Positions 31,911 to 39,600 of a stretch of DNA of 64,000 nt are shown here, piece after piece. The notes beneath the pieces are model-generated. The model worked only from the letters and a program-made list of their open reading frames with translations. It did no database searches and had not been told where the DNA came from. Positions within the stretch are counted from its first letter, which is position 1. Each line of letters starts with the position of its first letter. The position numbers and the translations under genes were made by a program. Source of the stretch: DATIRA01 sp963766505 (lineage in GTDB: Bacteria > Pseudomonadota > Gammaproteobacteria > Steroidobacterales > Steroidobacteraceae); assembly GCA_963766505.1 (NCBI GenBank), contig CAVYAL010000005.1:372001-436000 (forward strand), written 5' to 3'.

Positions 31911-33224
31911 ATGGCCAGCACGCCCCTGAGCTTTGCGTCCAGCAGTCCGCCCGGACCGGCCCGGGAATACCTGCTTGGTTCCTCGGACGAAACGCTGGAG
32001 CTGCTGCTGCAGTGGTTCGCGGAGTTTGGCAGCACGTACCGGGTGAGGGCGCCGGACGGCAGGTACACCTGGGTGATCCACGACCCCGAGGACGTCAGGC
32101 GCGTGCTGGTAGCCAATCACCGCAACTACACCAAGGGGCTGGGCCTCGACCGCGTCCGGCTGCTCCTCGGCCAGGGCATCATGACCAGCGAAGGCGAGCT
32201 GTGGCGCCGGCAACGGCGGATGGTGCAGCCTGCATTCCATCGCAAGGGCGTCGAGCGCTTCGGCGCGATCATTCGCGACTGCAACGAGCAGCTGATGGCG
32301 CGCTGGCAGCAGGCGGGTGCGCGCGAAAGGACGATCAACCTGACCCGGTCCGCGAGCGAGTTCACGTTGAACGTCATGCTGCGCTCGATATTCAGCGAGG
32401 ATCTCGATGCGCTCGTCGCGGACCTGCAGGACAACCCGTTCATGATGGTCGCCGATGAGTCGCGTCGCGACCCGCTGTTCGCTTACCGGTTTCGCCAGCT
32501 GGGCACGCTGGTACGGGATCTCGTCAAACGGCGGCGCAGCGCGGGAATGCATCGCGCGGACCTGCTGCAGATACTGATGGAAGCCCGGGATCCCGACACG
32601 GGACGCGGCATGGAGGAACGCCAGCTCGTCGACGAGATCCTGACGCTGGTGGTCGCCGGCCACGAGACGACTGCGAGCACGCTGAACTCGACCTGGTGGC
32701 TGCTGTCGCAGCACCCGGAGATCGAGGCGCAGCTGCATGCGGAGCAGGACCGCGAAGGCGACCTCGGTCCGGTCGACTACGCGGACCTCAGGCGGCTGCC
32801 CTATACCCGGCAGGTGCTCGATGAAGTGCTGCGGCTCTACCCTGCCGGCTGGGCCCTTTCGCGGCGATCGATCGGCCCTGACCGGCTCGCGGGCTACGAG
32901 CTCCCACCCGGCACCGACGTCGTGCTGAGCCCCTACGTCATCCATCGCCATCCGGACTACTGGCCGGACGCGGAACGCTTCGACCCGGAGCGATTCGCTG
33001 CGGCCGCAACGACCGCCCGGGAGCGCCGCACCTACATCCCGTTCGCGGTGGGGCCTCGACACTGCATTGGCGAATACTTCGCGATCTACGAGATGATGCT
33101 GCACCTGAACGGTGCGACGCGTCGCTTCAGGCTGCGCCCGGCCAACGACGAGCCCGTGAGCTGGGAGGCCCGGATCAACCTGCGCACGGCCAGGGACCTA
33201 CACATGCGAGTCGAAACAAGATGA
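31911..33224 (+). CDS. Cytochrome P450
   Basis: A 437-residue soluble haem monooxygenase. The I-helix oxygen-activation motif VAGHETTAST, the K-helix ExxR in LDEVLRLYP, the PERF segment and the haem loop FAVGPRHCIG, with the thiolate ligand Cys385, are all intact. No membrane anchor is present, so it needs separate redox partners; none is nearby. The overall pattern (long-chain, CYP4/CYP102-like) suits a fatty-acyl substrate. The stop overlaps the ATG of the acyl-AMP ligase-ACP gene (33221-33224), which strongly suggests it acts on an acid that is activated by, or bound to, that protein. The substrate is inferred only. Confidence 0.93.
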   Translation: MASTPLSFASSSPPGPAREYLLGSSDETLELLLQWFAEFGSTYRVRAPDGRYTWVIHDPEDVRRVLVANHRNYTKGLGLDRVRLLLGQGIMTSEGELWRRQRRMVQPAFHRKGVERFGAIIRDCNEQLMARWQQAGARERTINLTRSASEFTLNVMLRSIFSEDLDALVADLQDNPFMMVADESRRDPLFAYRFRQLGTLVRDLVKRRRSAGMHRADLLQILMEARDPDTGRGMEERQLVDEILTLVVAGHETTASTLNSTWWLLSQHPEIEAQLHAEQDREGDLGPVDYADLRRLPYTRQVLDEVLRLYPAGWALSRRSIGPDRLAGYELPPGTDVVLSPYVIHRHPDYWPDAERFDPERFAAAATTARERRTYIPFAVGPRHCIGEYFAIYEMMLHLNGATRRFRLRPANDEPVSWEARINLRTARDLHMRVETR

Positions 33225-35182
33225 TCAAGTTCCAGACGCTGATCGAGATGCTCGAGGAGCGCGCCCGCGGCGACGGCGCCGTCGTCTACCTGGAGGGCGA
33301 AAGCGCCGAGAAGACCCTCAGGTACAAGGACCTGAGGCGCCGGGCGCTCGGCATCCTGCATCACCTGCAGCGCATCGGCGCCGAGCCCGGCGACAAGCTG
33401 ATCCTGAACGTCGCGAGCAACGAGCAGTTCATCGACGCGTTCTGGGCCTGCCTGTACGGCGGCATCGTGCCCGTCCCGGTGGCGGTCGGCATCAGCGACG
33501 AGCACAAGCACAAGCTGCTGCGGATCGCGAAGCAGCTGGGGAACCCGCTGCTGTACACCGACATGAAGATCCGCGAGCGTCTCGCGACGTTCGCGGCGAC
33601 CTCGGGCGAGCCCGAGGCCTGGACTGCACTGAAGCCCCGCACGTTCCTGGTGGACCAGCTCGACGACATCTCGCGTGAAGGCCGTCCGGCAACGCCGGGC
33701 CGCGACGACGTCGCCTTCATCCAGTTCTCCTCCGGCTCCACCAGCGAGCCCAAGGGAGTGGTGCTGACGCACGGCAACATCCTCGCGAACGCGGACGGCG
33801 CCACGAGCGCGGCCGAGCTCAGCGTGGATGACGTATCGCTCAGCTGGATGCCGCTCACCCACGACATGGGGCTGATCGGCTTTCACCTGATGATGATGTA
33901 CGCCGACGTAAGACAGCACATCATGCCCACCGACCTGTTCGTGCGGCGGGCGCTGCTGTGGCCCAGGTTCTGCTCGGAAAAGCGGGTGACGGTGACCTGC
34001 TCGCCGAACTTCGGTTACCGGCACTGCCTGCGTGCGCTGGGCGACAAGACGCTCGACGGCGTGGACCTCTCGAGCGTCCGGCTGGTCTTCAACGGCGCAG
34101 AGCCGATCTCGGTCGAGCTGGTTGAGGAATTCCTGGACCGGATGGCGCCCTACGGCCTGTCGAGGAACGCGATGTTCCCGGTCTACGGTCTGGCCGAGGC
34201 CTCGCTCGCGGTGACGTTCCCGCCGCCCGGCGCGCCATACAAGTACCTGAGCGTGGACCGCCGCTCGCTTGGCGTCGGCCAGCGGGCCCGGCTCGTGCCC
34301 GAGGACGACGCGGACGCGCTGAAGCTGATGTGCGAAGGCCGGCCCATTCCCTACACCAGCGTCAAGCTGGTCGGCGACGATGGCACTGAGGTCGCGCCAG
34401 ACCACGTCGGGCACCTGCTGATCCGGGGCGAGAACGTCACACGCGGCTATTTCGAGAACCCGGAAGTGAACGCCGCGACGATCAGCCCCGATGGCTGGCT
34501 GCGCACCGGAGACCTGGCGCTCGAGCACGAGGGCGAGATCTACATCACCGGCCGCTCGAAGGAGATCATTTTCGTCAACGGCCAGAACTACTATCCGCAC
34601 GACCTCGAGGCCGTGCTGCAGCATGAGCCCGGACTCGAACTCGGCAAGGTCGTGGCCGCCGGCGTGCGCGATCCGCACGGTGCCACCGACGAGCTGGTGC
34701 TGTTCGTGCTGCACCGTGGAGACATCGCCGATTTCCTCGGCCTCGCGACCCGCGCGACGCACCTGGTGAACGAGCACGCCGGCGTCGAGGTGGCGCGCGT
34801 CGTGCCGGTAAAGCGCATTCCGAAGACCACCAGCGGCAAGCTGCAGCGCAGCGCGCTCGCGCAGGGCTACTCGAACGGCGAATTCGCCGAGGAGCTCGCC
34901 GCGTTCGATGCGGCCTGGTCCGCCGCCCACGAGCACGGTCGCGCAGCTGCCGGCCGCATCGAGCGACAGCTCAAGGGCATCGTGGACGACATACTGCCGG
35001 GCAAGAACGTGGACGTGGACGACAACCTGTTCGAGATCGGCGCCAGCTCGCTGACGCTGATACAGATCCACGAGAAGATCGACGAGCTGTACCCCGAGCT
35101 CGTGGACCTGACGGAGCTGTTCGACTTCCCGACGATCTCGGCGCTGGCCCGGCACCTGGAGGGGAAGCTGGCGCAGGGGTGA
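33221..35182 (+). CDS. Fatty acyl-AMP ligase fused to an acyl carrier protein
   Basis: A 653-residue fusion. Residues 1-~560 form an adenylate-forming domain: P-loop QFSSGSTSEPKGVVLTHGN, VYGLAEASLAVTFPPPG, DGWLRTGDLALEHEGEIYI, SKEIIFVNGQNYYPHDLEAV and the C-terminal KTTSGKLQRS with the catalytic Lys. NGQNYYPHDLE is typical of FAAL rather than CoA ligases. Residues ~575-650 are an ACP with the phosphopantetheine Ser610 in EIGASSLTLIQI. Such proteins activate free fatty acids and load them onto their own ACP for a downstream acyl user. It is coupled to the P450. The two LpxL-like acyltransferases and the PPTase are neighbours, but no polyketide or peptide synthetase is present. Confidence 0.92.
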   Translation: MIKFQTLIEMLEERARGDGAVVYLEGESAEKTLRYKDLRRRALGILHHLQRIGAEPGDKLILNVASNEQFIDAFWACLYGGIVPVPVAVGISDEHKHKLLRIAKQLGNPLLYTDMKIRERLATFAATSGEPEAWTALKPRTFLVDQLDDISREGRPATPGRDDVAFIQFSSGSTSEPKGVVLTHGNILANADGATSAAELSVDDVSLSWMPLTHDMGLIGFHLMMMYADVRQHIMPTDLFVRRALLWPRFCSEKRVTVTCSPNFGYRHCLRALGDKTLDGVDLSSVRLVFNGAEPISVELVEEFLDRMAPYGLSRNAMFPVYGLAEASLAVTFPPPGAPYKYLSVDRRSLGVGQRARLVPEDDADALKLMCEGRPIPYTSVKLVGDDGTEVAPDHVGHLLIRGENVTRGYFENPEVNAATISPDGWLRTGDLALEHEGEIYITGRSKEIIFVNGQNYYPHDLEAVLQHEPGLELGKVVAAGVRDPHGATDELVLFVLHRGDIADFLGLATRATHLVNEHAGVEVARVVPVKRIPKTTSGKLQRSALAQGYSNGEFAEELAAFDAAWSAAHEHGRAAAGRIERQLKGIVDDILPGKNVDVDDNLFEIGASSLTLIQIHEKIDELYPELVDLTELFDFPTISALARHLEGKLAQG

Positions 35183-35189
35183 GAAGGAA

Positions 35190-35460
35190 GGGGATAGGGG
35201 ATAGGGGATAGGCGTAGCGGATAGAGAATAGTGACTAGCGGGTAGTGCAGCGTGAAGAGAGCCCTCACCCTGCCCTCTCCCGCGGAACCCTGGAGAGGGT
35301 GCCCGAAGAGAGCCCTCACCCTGCCCTCTCCCGCGGAACGCGGGAGAGGGTGCCCGAAGGGCGGGAGAGGGCCCGGCCCGTCACTATCCGCTGATCCGCT
35401 AGTCACTGGTCACTAGTCCCTATCCCCTGGTCCCTATCCCCTAGTCCCTATCCGCTATCT
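35190..35460. repeat. G-rich heptad repeat element 2 (paired inverted arms)
   Basis: The left arm, 35190-35247, starts with three GGGGATA units and decays into GTAGCGGATAG and GAATAGTGA. The right arm, 35390-35460, is its C-rich counterpart (TCACTATCCGCT, later CCCTATCCCCTGGTCCC). The centre holds a 51-bp tandem palindrome, listed separately. The element separates two convergent genes, and its right arm contains the stop codon of the acyltransferase at 35448. Confidence 0.8.
35254..35355. repeat. Two tandem 51-bp palindromic (REP-like) units
   Basis: Units 35254-35304 and 35305-35355 differ at two positions. Each carries CCCTCTCCCGCG followed by GAA and, in the second unit, the perfect complement CGCGGGAGAGGG (a 12-bp stem at 35324-35350). 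A further half-unit follows at 35356-35371. This resembles the extragenic GGGAGAGGG palindromes common in proteobacteria and could stop transcription from both sides. Confidence 0.75.
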
Positions 35461-36281
35461 TCCGCTCTCTTCAGCTTCCACCGCCGATGTCCCCACCACC
35501 ACCCGGCGGGGTCGCGCCGGATGTCCTGCTCGAGCGCCGCGGCGTAACGCGCCGTGAGCTCGCCGGTCGGCAGCTTCTCGCCGGGGGAATTCAAGGGCAC
35601 GAACTCGACCTCGTAGCAGCCGCGCTCGAGGCGGCGCATGCGCCCGTAGGCAAGCTGCGAGCGCAACGCCCGGGTCAGCAGCTCGGGTCCCATGAAGAAC
35701 GCCGTGTCCTGGTCCAGGAAGTGCAGCCAGTGCTTCTCCGGGCTCGTACGCGGCACCTGGTCGGCTACCAGGCAGATGGCGCGCGCCTCGCGGAAGCGCG
35801 CCAGCTCCTGCAGCACGGACTTGGCCGGCACGAGCCGGGCGCCGAACCGCGTGCGCATCCGCTGGAAGGCCCGATCCGCGCGCTCGCTCTTCATGGGCTT
35901 GTACAGGCCCAGCAAGCCCTCGCCGAGTTCGAGCGACGCGCGCAGCAGCATCCATTCGAAATTGCAGTGATGCGCGGCGGCGATCACGACCGGGCGTCCC
36001 GGTACGCCTCCCGTGAGAACCTGAGGATTCAGGAGTCGCACTCGCTCGCGGATCTCGTCAGCCGCGATGCGGCCGGCATAGAGCACCTCGGCCGCGAGCT
36101 CGGACATCCTGAGCCGATGCTCATGCTCGATCTCGCGCAGCCGATCGGTCCCGATTTCCGGGAAGGACCTTTTCAAGTTCCCCCGGGTGACTTCACGGCG
36201 GACGCCGAGTACGCCATACCCCACCGCGAACAGGCCGCGCATCAGCGCATAGTAGGCTCGCAGCCTCCCGGGTTCAGCCAT
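35448..36281 (-). CDS. LpxL/HtrB-like acyltransferase, second gene of pair
   Basis: A 277-residue member of the lysophospholipid/lauroyl acyltransferase (LABLAT) family. The catalytic HX4E is AAAHHCNFEW near residue 105; VTRGNLKRSFPEIG, ICLVADQVPRTSP and DTAFFMGPELLTRAL are family-typical. One N-terminal hydrophobic segment (ALMRGLFAVGYGVLG) would sit at the inner membrane, where LpxL-type enzymes use acyl-ACP. ATG 36281 (MAEPGRLR) overlaps the preceding acyltransferase by 8 bp. The stop TAG lies inside a G-rich repeat arm, which encodes the last few residues (EDSG). The two genes are probably products of an old duplication. Confidence 0.88.
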   Translation of the reverse strand: MAEPGRLRAYYALMRGLFAVGYGVLGVRREVTRGNLKRSFPEIGTDRLREIEHEHRLRMSELAAEVLYAGRIAADEIRERVRLLNPQVLTGGVPGRPVVIAAAHHCNFEWMLLRASLELGEGLLGLYKPMKSERADRAFQRMRTRFGARLVPAKSVLQELARFREARAICLVADQVPRTSPEKHWLHFLDQDTAFFMGPELLTRALRSQLAYGRMRRLERGCYEVEFVPLNSPGEKLPTGELTARYAAALEQDIRRDPAGWWWGHRRWKLKRAEDSG

Positions 36282-37161
36282 ACAGCGGCCGCTCCCGCTT
36301 CCAGCGGTTGTAGGCCCAGAAATACTGCTCCGGATACGCCCGGATCTGTGACTCGAGCTCGCGCACGTAGGCACGCAGCACCGCGTCCGAGTCGGCCCGC
36401 TCGCCTGGCGGTATGAGCGGCACGAAGCGCACGCTGTACCTGCCACGCGCGTCCCTGCGCATCGCCGTGAAGAAGGGCACGTAGCCCATCCTCGCCGCGA
36501 TCCAGCCCGGCCCCGTCAGGAAGGCCGTGGACTGGCCGAAGAAATCGAGCCAGGCGGTCTGCTGCTGCAGGCTGCTCGCGGCCGGCGACTGGTCGGCCAG
36601 CAGCGCCAGCAGGCGTACCTGGCCACGCTGTTCGATCAGGTGCTGCACCAGTTGCTTGCCGTCCACCATCGTGGCGCCGAAGCGCTGCCGGACTGCGGTG
36701 ATCTCTTCGGCAGCCCAGGCCCGCGAGGGTGGCTTGTAGGCCGCGGTGAGTTCCACGCCGAAGGCCCTGGAGCAGGCGAGCAGCAGCCACTCCCAGTTGC
36801 AGTGGTGGGCCGCGACGAGCATGACCCGCTTGCCACCCTCGAGCGTTCCGGTGACGAGTTCCGGGTTCTCGAAGCGGACCCGGGACTCGAGCTCGGCCGC
36901 ATCCATGCGACTGCCGTGCGGCACCTCGGCCGCGAGTTCGCCCAGGTAGCCGTAGAAGCCCTTCAGCATCGCGTTGCGGCGCTGCTCGTCGATCTCGGGG
37001 AAGCAGCGCTCGAGGTTGCGGGCCACGAGCCTCTTCTGCACGCCGAGCAGCCGCAGGCTGCCTGCGATCACCGCGGTGAGCAGGTAGAGCACGGGCAGCG
37101 GAAGCAGCGCGAGGAAGCGAAGCACGGTCAGGAGGGAATACTCGTTCGCGCCCGGTGTCAA
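36274..37161 (-). CDS. LpxL/HtrB-like acyltransferase, first gene of pair
   Basis: About 295 residues of the same LABLAT family, with HX4E in VAAHHCNWEWLLL, VARNLERCFPEI near the N-terminus, LLALLADQSPA and TAFLTGPGWIAARMG. A hydrophobic N-terminal segment (VLRFLALLPLPVLYLLTAVI) anchors it. The start is unclear: the open frame runs back into the tRNA-Thr gene, TTG 37161 gives a normal length, and GTG 37125 is possible. No ATG precedes the conserved part. Acyl-ACP from the nearby ligase-ACP fusion is a plausible donor for both copies; ordinary lipid A secondary acylation is the main alternative. Confidence 0.85.
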   Translation of the reverse strand: MTPGANEYSLLTVLRFLALLPLPVLYLLTAVIAGSLRLLGVQKRLVARNLERCFPEIDEQRRNAMLKGFYGYLGELAAEVPHGSRMDAAELESRVRFENPELVTGTLEGGKRVMLVAAHHCNWEWLLLACSRAFGVELTAAYKPPSRAWAAEEITAVRQRFGATMVDGKQLVQHLIEQRGQVRLLALLADQSPAASSLQQQTAWLDFFGQSTAFLTGPGWIAARMGYVPFFTAMRRDARGRYSVRFVPLIPPGERADSDAVLRAYVRELESQIRAYPEQYFWAYNRWKRERPLYG

Positions 37162-37213
37162 CGCCGGATCTGGCCCCGATGACGACGGACCCTGCGGCCC
37201 CGGGCAGCGCCCG

Positions 37214-37234
37214 CCCGTCGGACGATCCGACGGG
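37214..37234. terminator. Hairpin downstream of tRNA-Thr
   Basis: A perfect 9-bp stem (CCCGTCGGA with TCCGACGGG) and a 3-base loop sit 15 bp beyond the 3' end of the minus-strand tRNA gene. There is no T tract, so it may act in 3'-end processing or as a weak terminator. Confidence 0.4.
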
Positions 37235-37248
37235 TGGAGCGGGGAAGA

Positions 37249-37324
37249 TGGTGCCGGGGAAGAGATTCGAACTCCCGACCCGCGCATTACGAATGCGCTG
37301 CTCTACCAGCTGAGCTACCCCGGC
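37249..37324 (-). tRNA. tRNA-Thr (anticodon CGU)
   Basis: A 76-nt cloverleaf on the minus strand with CCA encoded. The acceptor is GCCGGGG/CCCCGGC with discriminator A. The D arm is GCTCAGCTGGTAGAGC, the anticodon arm is GCGCA-TTCGTAA-TGCGC with anticodon CGT, and the T arm is GTTCGAATC. It reads ACG threonine codons. A TATACT box at 37343-37338 lies at the right distance for its own promoter, 45 bp below the Fur-family gene. Confidence 0.97.
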
Positions 37325-37368
37325 AGGGGGGCCGCGAAGTATAAGGCCTCGGCCTCGGCGGGAAAAGG

Positions 37369-37797
37369 TCAGGCCTTGCGGCGCAGCCGGATCACGACGT
37401 CCACGCCGGCGATCTCGGTGCCTGGCGGCAGCGGCGGCATGCTCGCGAAGGACAGCTCCTCGGGCGCGATGTCGATCATCTCGCCGGTATCGAGGTTCTG
37501 GAAGTGATGGTGCGGCTCCATCGTCGAGTCGTAGACGCAGCGCTCGGGATCGAAGTGGATCTGCCGCACCAGCCCATGCTCCGCGAACAGCTTGAGCGTG
37601 TTGTAGACCGTCGCCTTCGAGACCTGGCCGGAGGATTCCCGCAGCGTCGAGAGGATCTGCTCCGCGGTCAGGTGCCTCGGCGAGGTCAGCAGGAGTTCCG
37701 CCACCTGGACCCGCTGGCGCGTCGGCCGCAGGCCGCGCCGCTCGAGGATGTCGCGGGCCCGGTCCGCTGCGCCCGACGGGTTGGCTGAAATAGACAT
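37369..37797 (-). CDS. Fur family transcriptional regulator lacking the Cys zinc site
   Basis: A 142-residue Fur-superfamily DNA-binding protein. The winged helix reads GLRPTRQRVQVAELLL, then SKATVYNTLKLFAEHGLVRQI. The metal-sensing region is MEPHHHFQNLDTGEMIDI. The CxxC structural-zinc pairs of classical Fur, Zur and PerR are missing (only one Cys, in ERCVYD), so it resembles Irr or Irr-like regulators with the HHHF motif. ATG 37797 is the only sensible start, and a TATAAT box ends six bases before it, predicting a leaderless or nearly leaderless mRNA. It is divergent from the pilin operon. Whether it responds to iron, haem or peroxide cannot be told. Confidence 0.88.
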   Translation of the reverse strand: MSISANPSGAADRARDILERRGLRPTRQRVQVAELLLTSPRHLTAEQILSTLRESSGQVSKATVYNTLKLFAEHGLVRQIHFDPERCVYDSTMEPHHHFQNLDTGEMIDIAPEELSFASMPPLPPGTEIAGVDVVIRLRRKA

Positions 37798-37803
37798 CGT
37801 CCA

Positions 37804-37809
37804 ATTATA
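37804..37809 (-). promoter_or_regulatory. TATAAT -10 box at the Fur-family gene start
   Basis: A perfect TATAAT on the minus strand lies six bases upstream of the ATG, putting transcription start at or next to the A of the start codon. No good -35 hexamer is visible 16-18 bp upstream, which would suit an activator-dependent or autoregulated promoter. Confidence 0.5.
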
Positions 37810-37924
37810 CGAACCAGTGGCCCCGCATCCAGTGTTTTGCCCCATTTGGGCCGGAAAAGCGGCGTGAATGACGCTGCCCGGGCGCCCTACCCTGCGGGCC
37901 CTGAGGACCTGCGGGAGGTGCGCC

Positions 37925-38455
37925 ATGGAACGGCGCCGCGGATTCACGCTGCCCGAGCTCGTGTTCACATTGGCGCTGGCCGCGGGGCTGCTGGCCTGGG
38001 GCGTGCCGAATTTCCGGGAAGCGCGCCTCAACGCCGCCCGCACCCGGGAGGTCAACCAGTTCCTGCAGGCCGTTCACCTCGCGCGCAGCGAAGCGATCAA
38101 GCGCAACGGCGTCGTGAGCCTCTGCCCGAGCCTCGACGCCGCGAGCTGCGCACCGGCGGGAACGGACTGGGAGCAGGGCTGGATCGTGTTCGTGAACTCC
38201 GACCGGGACTCTCCCGCCCGGCGCGACCCCGGCGAGGAACTGCTGCGTGTCTATGCGCGCTGGACCGACGGACACGTCGAGGCCAATCGCGCCACGCTCT
38301 CGTTCCGGCCCTTCGGCCAGATGGGCGTCACGGCCACGTTCGCCTTCTGCGACCAGCGCGGGCCCGTCGCGGCGCGGGCGGTGATCATCAGCCAGACCGG
38401 TCGCCCGAGGGTGTCCGACCGCAGCGCCGCCGGGGGACCCCTGAAATGCATTTAG
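37925..38455 (+). CDS. fimT: FimT/GspH-family minor pseudopilin
   Basis: A 176-residue type IV pilus minor pilin. The prepilin peptidase site is RRG/FTLPELVF, with Glu at +5, followed by the hydrophobic helix VFTLALAAGLLAWGVPNF. The C-terminal half is the GspH/FimT beta domain (VHLARSEAIKRNGVVSLCP through FAFCDQRG). ATG 37925 has GGGAGG upstream; the frame opens earlier without a better start. It heads the fimT-pilV-pilW-pilX-pilY1-pilE operon. FimT-type pilins are linked to pilus priming and, in some species, DNA binding during natural transformation. Confidence 0.9.
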   Translation: MERRRGFTLPELVFTLALAAGLLAWGVPNFREARLNAARTREVNQFLQAVHLARSEAIKRNGVVSLCPSLDAASCAPAGTDWEQGWIVFVNSDRDSPARRDPGEELLRVYARWTDGHVEANRATLSFRPFGQMGVTATFAFCDQRGPVAARAVIISQTGRPRVSDRSAAGGPLKCI

Positions 38456-38545
38456 TCAAATGTTTCAGCCGCTTATCGGCCCAGCGAGGCCGGCCGTCGG
38501 CTCGGGTGATGACTTGCGGCGGACGGACGTATGCTCGCTGCTGCC

Positions 38546-39137
38546 ATGAAAGCGAGACAAACTGGTTTCACGCTGATCGAGCTGATGGTCACGATCGTGC
38601 TGGTCGCGATCCTGCTCTCGATCGGCGTGCCGAACTTCCGTCGAGTTCCTGCAAAACAGCCGCATGGCGTCGCTGGCCAACGAGCTCCTGGCCGACGTGA
38701 ACCTCGCGCGCTCGGAGGCGGTCAAGCGCCGCGTGCCGGTGACGCTCTGCAAGTCGCCGGACGGCGCGGAATGCGACGACGACGCGGACGCCCCGTTCGG
38801 CGGCTGGCTCGTGTACGTGGATGACGCCGACCCGCTGGTCGAGGCCGCGACCGACGGCAACGGCGAGGTGGACGCGGGCGAGGAAGTGCTGGCCTCGCGG
38901 TCTGTTCCGGAAGCGATCGATGGCGCGGCGACCGGGCTCGGCATGGTGTTCCTGCTGTCCGGCTTTCCCGACCCCGGGTTCGCGGACACGATCGACCGCG
39001 TCGTGCTGTGCGACGAGCGCGGCAACCTGGACCAGGAGCTTGGCTCGCCAGCGCGGCTGCTGACTGTGTCGGCGACGGGTCGCGCCGCCGTGACCCGCTC
39101 GTATGATGAAATCGACGCTGCCGGGGGCTGTGAGTGA
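38546..39137 (+). pseudogene. Second FimT/FimU-like minor pilin, frameshifted
   Basis: Two frames together encode one pseudopilin. The first (from ATG 38546) gives MKARQTGFTLIELMVTIVLV, a canonical prepilin leader, through GVPNFR; the second continues EFLQNSRMASLANELLADVN and runs to the stop at 39137. They join if one base, the C at about 38642, is removed. Apart from that the protein (~197 residues) looks intact, with LARSEAVKRRVPVTLC as in FimT. The order matches fimU in Pseudomonas. It could be a recent inactivation, a sequencing or assembly error, or less likely programmed slippage; no slippery heptamer is seen. The stop overlaps the start of pilV. Confidence 0.82.
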
Positions 39138-39592
39138 TGAGATACCCACTTACGTCGCAGGCACGCGTAGCCCGCGGTCAGCGGGGCTTCAGTCTCGTCG
39201 AGGCGCTGATTGCGCTGATCGTGCTGGCGATCGGGCTGCTCGGGATCGCGGGTCTTTACGTCGAGACGCTGCGCGCGAGCCGCTCGGCGCTCTTTCGCAC
39301 GCAGGCAGTGACGCTGGCGGCAGACCTTGCCGACCGCATCCGCGCCAATCGCCAACCCGCCAACGCCTACACGGGCGGCGGCGCCAACGCTCTGGCCGTC
39401 ACCGACCTCGCGGCGTGGAACGCGGCCGTGGCCGCAACGCTTCCGGACGGCGCGGGCGAGATCCGCTTCCGGGACGCGCTCGGCATCGCGCCGCCCGCTT
39501 ACATGATCCGCGTCAGCTGGACCGAGCCGGGATCCGTGGATGCCGATGGCGACCCGGCACCGGCGGTATACGAACTCCGAATCGAGATCTGA
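39137..39592 (+). CDS. pilV: Type IV pilus minor pilin PilV
   Basis: A 151-residue minor pilin. The leader QRG/FSLVEALIALIVLAIGLLG has the prepilin peptidase site and Glu+5; AGLYVETLRASRSALFRTQAV and the ADRIRANR segment are typical of PilV. A GTG three bases earlier (39134) is an alternative start. It overlaps the stop of the frameshifted pilin. PilV, PilW, PilX and FimU form, with PilY1, the priming complex at the pilus tip. The C-terminal domain is short and mostly unassigned. Confidence 0.9.
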   Translation: MRYPLTSQARVARGQRGFSLVEALIALIVLAIGLLGIAGLYVETLRASRSALFRTQAVTLAADLADRIRANRQPANAYTGGGANALAVTDLAAWNAAVAATLPDGAGEIRFRDALGIAPPAYMIRVSWTEPGSVDADGDPAPAVYELRIEI

Positions 39593-39600
39593 GGGCAACG

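Noticed and set aside
39103..39600. N-terminal extension of pilW upstream of GTG 39601
   Set aside because: It overlaps all of pilV in another frame and lacks any signal; the prepilin leader must be at the N-terminus.
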